DNA of 64,000 bases from Linepithema humile. Lineage: Eukaryota; Arthropoda; Insecta; Hymenoptera; Formicidae. The notes beneath the pieces were generated by a model. That model saw only the letters and a list, made by a program, of their open reading frames with translations. It had not been told where the DNA came from and ran no database searches. Both the position numbers and the translations under genes were made by a program. Every line of letters starts with the position of its first letter. Position 1 is the first letter of the stretch. Shown here one piece after another: positions 24,601-36,600 of this stretch. The stretch covers positions 44,112,931 through 44,176,930 of the forward strand of contig NC_090128.1 of assembly GCF_040581485.1 (NCBI RefSeq), in the 5' to 3' direction.

Positions 24601-27600
24601 GAAACTTCTGTGCATTGCTGTAGGTGCCAATGCTCTTATCATGACGAATATGAAACGGCGATTGTAAAAAGATCGTATCCGATAATTATATGTAGAATAC
24701 TTATTTATAACTCGTAAATAATATTCATATTAGCTTGAATTCGATTTGAAAAGGAAATCATAAATTATGTCTTATCGAGATTCTTATCTGGTTGCAAAAA
24801 TATCCAGCTATTTATAAATTAATCAATGCTTACACAAACTTATTCGGCAGGCGTGATACAAACGTCATGCGATACAAACTATGTACTCAATTTTGTTGCT
24901 GTCTATTCGATATTCTTATTTCTAGCGGTGAAGAGTCAGCGCATGTTCATCGGCGCTGACTCTTTTCCACGGAAAAAAAGTTAAAATCCTGCCGATGTGA
25001 CGAGTGACGATGTTAGTTTAATTTGCAGAATGCGAAAACTTATTAATAGCTTTTACTTTTAAGCAATATTTTCTTATTTCCACAACGTAGAAGAGAAAAG
25101 GACAGCTGTGCGGGGGTGGGTTAGTCGCTTATTACAACTTATCGAGATTCTTATCTCATCGCGGCGAAGGGAGCGACGTTATTTCAAAAGTAATTATTCC
25201 GCAGCCTCAAGTTACCTGCCTAGTTACGAGGAGTAGCAGTATCACATGCATCGGCTTGATCTCGTTGCGACGACCGTCGTCGTTCGTTGGTGGCGCGCGT
25301 CGTGTAGAATCTCGATAAGCGGTACTCCCGAAGTCAACCCTTCTTATCGCCGCTATCGATCTATGTTGCGTGCGTGCCGGGCTGGCGTTACTCCCGGCTC
25401 GCGATCGATGATCTACGACCGAGGCGTCGAGTAAATCGTCGATTTTGCGGAAGCGCCCGGCGGAGCCGGCGTCGAAGTCGACGCGGAATCAAAGCGGACC
25501 ATCGGCGGCGGGTTAACAATGATAACGAGAATCACGCCCATCCGCATTTTTCCGTCTTTCCTCTCCACTCTCTCCCGTCCCCGCCCTTCCACCGATCTCA
25601 GCGCGCATCGATGTTGCTATGTCAGCTGCAGCGCTTTTGCCCCGTTTTTTTCTCTTTATCAGCGACGACGGTATTTAAGGCGACCATCCCGCCCACTGTC
25701 GGGAGTGCCGATCGCCTTTTCGAGTTGCGAGATCAGTTATGCATCGCAGCGCGCTATTTTTCCTCGGGATTACGCTCGCGTTGCTCGCAAGTACGCGTGT
25801 CACCCAAGCGTATCCCACGCAAGAAGATGCTCAAGAGCGGAATGATGTGTTGATTGTACCGACGACGGGACCGTTTATCGACGACGGAGGTGTCGTGGGC
25901 GAAAAGAACAGCGACAGTTTATCGTACAGCAAAGAAAAAGATACAAAGAGAAAGATAGAAGAAGATGAACGAACAAAAAAGGAGGTGTACGTCGATGACA
26001 AATGGAAATCTCTGGCGGAGATCTCCGAGGAGGAGATACACCAATCTCAGCGCGTGAGGCGGGCAGCAAAGCGAAAGAGGAAGGACAATAATGATGATGA
26101 TGATGATGATGATGATGATAATGATAATAACAATGACGACAGTAGCAGCAGCAGCAGCAGTTCTTCCGATGACGACGACGATGACAACGATAATAAAAAA
26201 AGCAAGAAACAGCGCAGAAAATCGAAAAAAAATGATGACGACGATGACGACGACGACGATGATGATCGTAAGAAGAGTAAAAAGCATCAAGGGAAATCGA
26301 AGAAGAATGACGACGACGATGACGATGATGACAACAATTGTGATGACGACGACGACGACGACGATGATGATAACGATGATGACGATTCATCTTCGTCTTC
26401 TTCCTCATCCTCGGAAGAGGACAAGAAGAAGCGAGGAAAAAGAGAGATAAAAGACGATAATACATCGGAAAGCAAGACGTCCGAAGAGAAGAACGATCCG
26501 AAGAATCGACTTATTAGGACGATTGGGGATACATCGGAAAGCAAGACGTCCGAGGAGAAGAACGATCCGAAGAATCGATTTATTCGTGCAGTGGGGGATA
26601 CTTCCAAAAGCTCATCCAAAGAGGAGAATAAACCGAAGAATCGACTTAGCAGAGGGGTCAAGGTTAGTGTGGAAAGCGGATCGTCTGAAGAAAAGAACAA
26701 GCCAAACAACTTGCGATTTATCCGCGCAGTTGGGGGGGATGCTTCCCCGGAAAGTGATTCGTCCGAAGAGAAGAACAAACCGAAGAACCGATTTGTCAGA
26801 GCGATCAGAGATGCTTTAGACGAGAGTAAATCATCGTCGGAAGAGAACAAACTGAAAACTCGATTCGTCCGATCAATCGATGATGCCGGGGAAAAAAGTC
26901 AATTGTCCTTCAAAGAAAGATTCAGACCGAAATATCGTCTGGGTTGGACGTCCAATGATCTCACGAGTAAATTGTCATTTGAAAAAACAGCCGAAGCTCC
27001 TTTCCTTATCGGCGCTTACGAAGTTGATGCCATCCAACCGTACCTTACTGCAGAACAAACCGACAAAGCGCACAATCGAGTGACTCGATCGAAGGATGAC
27101 GAGAAGAAAAAGAAGAAGAAAAGGAAGAACAATTCAAAGAAGAAGCATCATTGCACGCCCAAGGCGACTACTGTGAAAGCAGATACCTTGAATCAAACGA
27201 CACTACCAGCGGACCAGCGTCCGCTTTGATAGCATTGATGCCTTTATATATATATATATATATATATACTTATATTGTATTTCCTTTAAAAATACGATAT
27301 ATCGGGAGTTTGCGTTAAAGTTAATGTAATTTGAAATTTATTTTACTAAACTCTTTAAATCATAGTAAATATACTTAAGTAAATAAATACAGCTTGTTTT
27401 TCATTAATCATTCAATCTTGTGAAAATGAAAAAAGAAACGAGGATAAAAAATATAATTTTTCGATGAGTAAATGCGTAGTTTATAAATTCTTAAAACTGA
27501 TAAATTAATAATTTCGATATTACAAAATGTTAGTATTAAAATAACATTTTATAAATTCTTAAAATTGATAAATTAATAATTTCGATATTATAAAATGTTA

Positions 27601-30600
27601 GTCCGTTAAAATAACATTTTTGCTTCAAAACAAGTTATTAGCGATAATTCTAAAATTGTATTGATCATAAGAGAAATTAATTTGATGCAATTTTGAGTAA
27701 GATTTAACGGATCTGCACTTTTTAACGCGCCGAAAAATTTACACTTTTGCGCAACAAAACTTAATTCGTAGCACTTTCAGCTTAACGAGGGAAGCGCAAG
27801 ATTTAAATTACTTGCATTAACCGTCCTCATAAATAGTCCACAAAATTCAACAAGAATTTTGCCAAGCTCGCCGACGTATATACATCGACTTAATAAGGGG
27901 AAATTGTGCGTGCTGTATGACGAGATTACTTCGAATGCTTTCTACGTGATGCTACTTACGAGCTTGGTGCACGTGATGCCTTTTCCTTGCGTCGCGCCGT
28001 GAAAGAAGCGGCTGTGTTTTTCGCGTTAACATCACTCTCAACGATCCAGTCCGGGCTGCTAGATGAGGCATCCAAAATCTTCACGCCAGACTTCACTCTC
28101 GCCCTGAAATACACAGTAAGTGCGCAATTATAGCATACATAAGATATTATGCATTAACGTGTGCAATATTGAGTGGAAAGAAATGAAATATTAATCGCAT
28201 TGAATAAGAAATATCTGCAAATTGTCTTCTATAAAATATTAATCATCCTTTGTTCTTCATTGAGGTGAATATGTGATCACGCGATAAGTATTCATTTATC
28301 AATCGGGAAAATTTCATTCTGAACAATTTGATGAATTAATAATTCTATATATACAATTGAGTATAATGTAATATAGAAATGTACTGTAATAATCCTAATA
28401 TAGAAATCACTCCAATAATCATAATGATTCTTTGAATTCTTTCACTGCTTACAGCAGCAAGTCACATAAATTATATTTTTCCTGAGCACGCAATTTTTCC
28501 TATTTCACGCAAAATTAATTAGAAAGTTTATAATTAAAAAATGTCCTACAATTTTGAAATATGCATTCATATTAAGTAAATCTGCAATTATATTATACAT
28601 GTGCACGAAATAACATTCTAATTATTTAAATATAAGATGACAAAATGCGATGAAATTTGTATAAAACACATTTTTAAAACATTATTTAACAATATTCAAT
28701 TCTATCATCAATGTACACTATTGTTAATATTGATGTAATTCAATAATCATTTCGGTTATTAGATTTTGATACTATGTAACACATATTTCAATATCACTCA
28801 AAAAAATATTTCGCTGATGTAGTTAGATTTCTAGATATCGCAACAAGAATGTATCGCTATTTTTCGTATCTGTGAAAACATTGTTTGTCACATATAGAAT
28901 TTATAGCAGTAATGTTCTAGCAATAGCTTCTGAAAAATTTAGGTACCATTGCTAAATGTTATTCATTGCATGATCTAACACGTGATTGATCTTATATAGA
29001 TAGGCGCTTACCGATGTGAACTTGGCGCCCAACTTTATTTTAAAAAAAAATCACTAATCTAGTTCGTTTGTACTTCGTTTGTACCTGTTTGTACCGCTTC
29101 TTATTTCGTTTGTACCTCAAAGGGTAAAAAAATACAAGGGGGTGAAAAAATGGCCAGCGCCCGATTACAAGATTTTTAAATTTCGTTTATGCCATTCGAA
29201 AGAGAATCGTTTGTACCCGTTTGTACCTCTTTTGATTTTGTTTGTACCTCAAAGGGTTCGAAGATACAGCGTTTTTCAGTTTCAGCCTAACCCTTCTATA
29301 GGGAACTTAGCCATTTTACAAGATATCGAGAAACGACCAACGGCATTCGAAAGAGAATCGTTTGTATTCGTTTGTACCACTTTTGTTTTCGTTTGTACCT
29401 CAAAGGGTTCGAAGATACAGCGTTCTTCAGTTTCAGCCTAACCCTTTTATAGGGAACTTAGCCATTTTACAAGATATCGAGAAACGGCCAACGGCATTTA
29501 AAAGAGAATCGTTTGTATCCGTTTGTACCTCTTTTGTTTTCATTTGTACCTCAAAGGGTTCGGAGATACAGCGTTTTTCAGTTTTAACATAAACAAGCGG
29601 TTATTAGTGCCTTCACGCTTAAAGTTAACTGCGTTTCAAATTTTTTATAACACGTAATCAATTTCTTTGTGTGAAATCAACTTAAAATTAACTTAAAATA
29701 ATATTTTGAATATTGATCGTTTACTTTAAATATTGTATTACGTTACTGTGTTATACTATAAATAAAGATGAATATAATAGTGGAATAATTTTAATTATTG
29801 ATACCACTTAGGATGAAAATACTTAGAAATTAATAAAATGCTGTATCTTCGAACCCTTTGAGGTACAAACGAAAACAAAAGTGGTACAAACGAATACAAA
29901 CGATTCTCTTTCGAATGCCGTTGGTCGTTTCTCGATATCTTGTAAAATGGCTAAGTTCCCTATAAAAGGGTTAGGCTGAAACTGAAAAACGCTGTATCTT
30001 CGAACCCTTTGAGGTACAAACAAAATCAAAAGAGGTACAAACGGGTACAAACGATTCTCTTTCGAATGGCATAAACGAAATTTAAAAATCTTGTAATCGG
30101 GCGCTGGCCATTTTTTCACCCCCTTGTATTTTTTTACCCTTTGAGGTACAAACGAAATAAGAAGCGGTACAAACAGGTACAAACGAAGTACAAACGAACT
30201 AGATTAGTGATTTTTTTTTAAAATAAAATTGGGCGCCAAGTTCACATCGGTTAGGCGCTTTAGAGAAACTTTCTTTTTAAAGTTCACAAACAATACAGAT
30301 ATATATTCTGTTTTTGTCATCTAAACTGATTAAGTAATTACATATGCAATATCACAACAGTTGCTAATCATTTATCTGTTTTAGTTAATTTTTTACACCT
30401 AGAAAATTTTAGCTATTATTGCAAGATCATTTTTTTGAGTGATCTATTCTTCGAAATGAACATTTAATTGAATTTTATTAAACACAGAAACGTTTTGTAT
30501 CAATTTCATGATTACTATTTTGCAATTCGACAATTTCAAACAATGCGGTGGCAAATTAATTTGCAACTAGTAAATAATTTAGTTTTTAAACATTTTTAAC

Positions 30601-33600
30601 AATTACATTTAAAATTACTCGATGTGAGAAAACTCGCGTTAAAGATGATACATTACAAAGTACACCAAAAGAAAAAGACAAAGAATAAGATAAAAAGTAT
30701 CCCCAGGATATTATACAAGTCACGTATAAAGTTTCAGAAGTGTTTCTTTTCAACGAGTACCGCGCAGTATTTTCATTACTCATATCACGTCGTATCGATC
30801 CACGTGTATTTCTTTCATCTATCCTATTAGCTGTATGTTCGTCGTCATTAAAAATGATGGAATGTACAATCCTTCACCAATGAGACCCATTCCTTTCATG
30901 TTGTTCTAATGCACACGACATCGCCGAGCACATTTTTATATATATAGCCCACAATAGTATTTCTTTATTAAAAGTCAAAAAAGATCGTTCGCATTTCCTC
31001 GAGAATATATAAATTAATAATTAATAATTATAGATGTATCAGGCTCTGATAATTGTTAAAATCAATAAATTTGATAGGAGCGTAAAGAGCCAACAGCCAG
31101 ATATTCGTGCGAAGGTTATCGTGTATTAATTTATAACCATTGAACAATACATTAAAGAACAAACGTTTCAGCCTGTCATCAGGCCTTTATCAATGTTATT
31201 ACAAAATTCAATAAATACGCAACGCAAAAATTAAATACAAAAAACGAAGTAAATTGACATAATTAACTGAAGAGTAGTTAAAACCACGTTAAAACTGTAA
31301 TAAAAAAGAGCCAAATGAGAAAATTCCCGTTACAAATTGAGCGCAAACAGAAAAAAAGAAACAATTTTTACATACTTGTGTTAAACATAGTAGAAAGCTC
31401 ATCCACACAAGATGGAACGAGGTAGGAGAAAAAACTTAGAACCATATAATGTGATGGTTGAAACCTCAATGTACGTGATAGAATAACGATAAATTCAAGC
31501 GATGAAAGATTAGTGAGAGGACGGTGGAGAAGGGGGACGGAAAGAAAAAGGAGTATGGAGGGGAGGGTATAAGTACCTAGGAGGGGAAGACAGGAATTAA
31601 TATATGAAAAGAAAAACGATACAATTATAACGGGGGAAACAAATTAATAATGGGGAGATAAGAGTCCGGTAACCGTTCTGTGTCATTTTGATTGTTCAAG
31701 CCTGCACGTTGTCTTTTTATGAACACCATTTTGGATATCAATCTCTTTCCATAAGAAGGTTCTCCGTCCAGAATTCTCACATTGTCCCAGTCAAAATCGT
31801 GAGAAAAATCCAATTTATGTTTGGATATAACAGAGGAGGAACAGCTCTTTTTTATGTCATTCTTGTGTTCTTTAATTCTAGTATTAAGCTGTCTTTTTGT
31901 CTGACCCACGTAAGTTTTCTCACAATCTCGACATGATATCATGTAAACAACCTGACAATGTGAAAATTTATTTAAACTGTCTTTGCCTGTCCGTATGAAT
32001 TGTGTTAGATTGTTAGGAATTGAACATGATAATTTTAAATTGAAGCTTCTGGCTATGGAGTTAAAATCTTTATAAACCGAAGGAATGTAAGGAATAGTAA
32101 AAAAAGTCTTGAAGTCATTATTGTCATAAATATTGTTTGAACAATTACTAATTAAATTAATGTCACTAGATTTTTTATGAATTAAAAACTTAAGCCTATT
32201 ATGTATAGTCGAAAAAATAAAATTGATAGGAAAACAGTTATTAAGTAGGATATTGATTGCAATTGTAAAATTCTTGTTATAAAATTCAGGATGAGAAAGT
32301 AAAAAAATCCTGTCCGTTAAACTTATAATGGTCCCTTTTTTGTGCGATATCGGATGGTGGGAATGATAATTTAATAGTCTACCTGAAGAAGAAGGTTTCT
32401 GAAACCAGTCAAATGTGATAGTGTTATTTTTCACAATCAGAGTTAAATCGAGGAAATTAATACGATTGTCCAAACCAACTTCCACAGTAAACTTTAGTCT
32501 CTCATGGTAGGAATTAAAAACGTCACTGATAAAATTTATAGAATTGTTAGGTGCAGCTAAAATGATATTGTCCACATAACGGTAATAAAAAGGTAACCTA
32601 AAAGGTAGTCTATCTAACGCACTGATTTCAAGGTCCTGTAGTACTAAGTCAGCAATCAATGGGGATAAAGGAGAGCCCATGGGGGTGCCATAAGTTTGTT
32701 TGTAAATTTTGTTGTTAAAATTAAAAAAAGTGGAGCTCAGTATCAAGCGGATGCCCTTCAGAAATTCATTAAGAGGGATGGAAGTATTTGGGGAAATTGA
32801 AACCCATCTGTTAGAAATGCTGTCAATAGCTAATTCTATGGGGATGTTCGTGAACATGGATACAACATCTAGAGAAATAATTTGAAAATCGTCCCCAATA
32901 ACAAATCCCTTCAATTTGTCAACAAAATCGAAACTATTTTCAATGTGGCTATCAGGAAGGGGTAAACTTTTTTGAATAATTTTATGAAAATAAACCGAAA
33001 GAGCGTATAAAGGGCTATTGATGGAAGAAACTATAATTCTAAGTGGGAAACCAGGTTTGTGGATTTTTGGTAATCCATAGGCTCTAGGAAGGACGCCATC
33101 ACTTGTCATTAAGAGTCTATAAATATTGTCCTCAATAAAATTGTTTCTCTTCCACCTCATTAATAATTCCCGCAAATTGCGTGTTAAGATTTTGCAAGGA
33201 TCTTTGCTGTGTAGAGAGTATGTATCTGAATCACCGAACATTATTTCTAAATCTATGATATATTGATTCTTGTCGAGGGCCACAGTGGTATTTCCTTTGT
33301 CTGCTCTGGTGATGATGATGTTAGAGTTAGATCTCAAGAAGCGTTTGGTAAAAGACCACCAAGAGATTAATTTTTTGTCATTAGCATCATAGACAGGTTC
33401 CTTTTTATAAAATCTCTCCATTACTTGGATGCATTTGTTTCTGATCGCAGAAGAAGTCTCCTCATCAAACTCGTCTAGCTTTTTTTTATGCTCTTAATCA
33501 AGATTGTGGAGGTGTTGTCTTTATTGGCAGGAGTGATAGGCATTCCAAATCTGTCACCCAGTTGTAACAGAAGTTTGACTTCTTTAGGAAATTCAACAGA

Positions 33601-36600
33601 AGTTAGATTAATAAACCATTTTTCGTTAAAGTTGTCGATATGAGAAGCCTCTTGAAAGGAGTCAGATTTAATGTCAACATGAAAGTTATTGGTATCCGAG
33701 CTGTAGCCAAAGCCAAGTTCACCGTTTGATTTGTTGTAGTATACATCGTTACGGTCCAAACTTTTTACTATTTCTTACATTCCTTCGGTTTATAAAGATT
33801 TTAACTCCATAGCCAGAAGCTTCAATTTAAAATTATCATGTTCAATTCCTAACAATCTAACACAATTCATACGGACAGGCAAAGACAGTTTAAATAAATT
33901 TTCACATTGTCAGGTTGTTTACATGATATCATGTCGAGATTGTGAGAAAACTTACGTGGGTCAGACAAAAAGACAGCTTAATACTAGAATTAAAGAACAC
34001 AAGAATGACATAAAAAAGAGCTGTTCCTCCTCTGTTATATCCAAACATAAATTGGATTTTTCTCACGATTTTGACTGGGACAATGTGAGAATTCTGGACG
34101 GAGAACCTTCTTATGGAAAGAGATTGATATCCAAAATGGTGTTCATAAAAAGACAACGTGCAGGCTTGAACAATCAAAATGACACAGAACGGTTACCGGA
34201 CTCTTATCTCCCCATTATTAATTTGTTTCCCCCGTTATAATTGTATCGTTTTTCTTTTCATATATTAATTCCTGTCTTCCCCTCCTAGGTACTTATACCC
34301 TCCCCTCCATACTCCTTTTTCTTTCCGTCCCCCTTCTCCACCGTCCTCTCACTAATCTTTCATCGCTTGAATTTATCGTTATTCTATCACGTACATTGAG
34401 GTTTCAACCATCACATTATATGGTTCTAAGTTTTTTCTCCTACCTCGTTCCATCTTGTGTGGATGAGCTTTCTACTATGTTTAACACAAGTATGTAAAAA
34501 TTGTTTCTTTTTTTCTGTTTGCGCTCAATTTGTAACGGGAATTTTCTCATTTGGCTCTTTTTTATTACAGTTTTAACGTGGTTTTAACTACTCTTCAGTT
34601 AATTATGTCAATTTACTTCGTTTTTTGTATTTAATTTTTGCGTTGCGTATTTATTGAATTTTGTAATAACATTGATAAAGGCCTGATGACAGGCTGAAAC
34701 GTTTGTTCTTTAATGTATTGTTCAATGGTTATAAATTAATACACGATAACCTTCGCACGAATATCTGGCTGTTGGCTCTTTACGCTCCTATCAAATTTAT
34801 TAATAATTAATATTTATACAGTTTTATAAATATGCAAAGGAGTAAGTACATATTTTATTTTTTAAAGCACTTATTTATAATTCCTGTAAATAAATACAAA
34901 AGTAACATTTTGTTTCGATGAAAAAATTATTTACGTGCCATAATAAATTTTATAAATGTAAAAAAGTAAAAAAAAAAAAGAGAAAGCAGAACAATTAATC
35001 ATTTTAATCAATAAAAATTTTTCCATTAATTACAAAACCTGTGTACTTTGTAATCTGTGCAAACTTTTCATTATAAATATTAATAATAAAAAAAAATAAA
35101 AAATTAAGTTTCCATTAATATAAAAAAAGATTTTTATTTATACTATTGCCTATAATTTTAGCATATAACATATCTGAAAAAAATAGTAAACACGCAATAA
35201 CCCAATTTTCCCATTCTTACTACGTCTAATTATGTTTCTCAATCTTGTCAGTTATCTTCAGCAAATTGTCAAATGTAGGTATCGGATTTCCATTCGATCG
35301 GACTGATGCGTCGAGGACTCTTCATATATGGTACCGGTTCTCAGTTGTCATCGCAATAACACCGTACTACTACTCGTCGAGACGATGTCGTGTGCACTCT
35401 ATTTCCGATGCACTCGCGGCAATCGCCTAAGAGCCGGATTGAAATTTAAGCAGCGTCGTTGCCGCGAGATGTTGCTCCAAGAAAGCTGCTACACAGGTGT
35501 CAATAACGCAGCGCACTTGTCGATGCACTTCATGCTGTGTCACTATGTGACATTTCACGCTTTTCCGACAATCTCCCTCTCTTCACTGCTTTTCGCCGAG
35601 CATTCGCGACATTCAGATTGAGGATTGAATTGCACGAAAAACAAGATAGAACACAAAAAAGAAACAGGAAAGAATATCAGTAATATCGGAAATGGAATAA
35701 TGGAAAGAGTGTTTGGTAACTTTAATTTAGCCCACTAAATCCTTAATTAAGCTGGATTAACGTCAAACAAATGGATTGTTCTAGATAAAAAGAAGTACTC
35801 GATATTAAAAAAAAAAAAACAGAATGCCCATCGTTTGTTCTTTAAAGAGATAAAGTTGTAATTTTCTTCCATAAGTTTCACAAAACAAGTACACATTTAA
35901 GTGGGACAAAATCATATTCTTAAGTTTTGAAAATTTTAAGAACATTTTAACGGGATTTACTTTAGAATTTCGTTGCAGAGAGAAAAAAGAAAGAGGACAT
36001 TTTTGTTAAAAAAAAAAAAAACAAAATTATATATGACAAATATATATTATATATTCTTTTTAAACGTTCTTTATGATCTCGAGATTTTCGCGTAAATTTT
36101 TCAAAAATTCTCACAGTTAATGGAGCGAAAGCGCATGTATCTAGACGGAAAGTTTGCAAATGAGAACAAAGATCGTATTTTACGACAGCGAGGAACGTTT
36201 TCCTCATCATCGCCAAGTCGACATGTTTGAACAAGGAAAGCTTGCATTCTTCGCTCCGATCTACTCATGCTCTAGTTACGTGACCGGGTCACGAGGTCGG
36301 TATTGCACACGCGGTATGTAACGCAAGAGAGGAGAGAATCGCAGGCGAAGAAATGCGTCTGTCTGACGCCGCAATGCATAGATTTTCACTACAGATATCC
36401 GTCGTTGCGTCCGCATAGCGTTGCAATACAAATATACGATACAAAAGCCAGGCGCCATCGCCGTTGTCGCAATACGACCGTGATAATCCGACCCCTGATA
36501 ATCTCTTTGAGTAAAATTATCGAGAAATTAAAAACAAAATTGATTACTGTACGTAATTTTATTTTTACACTCAACACTCTTATTTGATCTCGCTCTACTC

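Larger units (their letters stand above)
31064..34801 (-). mobile_element. Penelope-like retroelement with inverted partial copy
   Basis: A near-complete Penelope-like element runs on the minus strand from about 33765 to 31064. Its final ~1.03 kb recurs in inverted orientation at about 33765-34801, so the two units meet head to head and the whole insertion forms a large palindrome around the retroelement body. This arrangement of a full copy joined to a truncated inverted copy is known for Penelope-like elements. The arms are nearly identical and their GIY-YIG coding segments agree over all 105 residues, so insertion was recent. No clear target duplication was found; AATAATTA-like sequence near both ends is too AT-rich to judge. 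It sits in the largest TMEM132 intron. Confidence 0.9.

Noticed and set aside
25875..26850. Minus-strand frames of 123-196 codons opposite the acidic gene
   Set aside because: They are reverse readings of GAT/GAC and AGC triplet runs (poly-His, poly-Ile, poly-Ser) and have no signal peptide or domain. The plus frame is the coherent one.
29079..30182. Open frames of 76-120 codons on both strands in the foldback element
   Set aside because: They only translate the TTTGTACC-rich tandem repeats of the inverted arms, and the same peptide appears on opposite strands. No start context or domain.
30586..30830. Overlapping frames of 65-68 codons between the foldback and Penelope elements
   Set aside because: Short, low-complexity and present on both strands; no motif.
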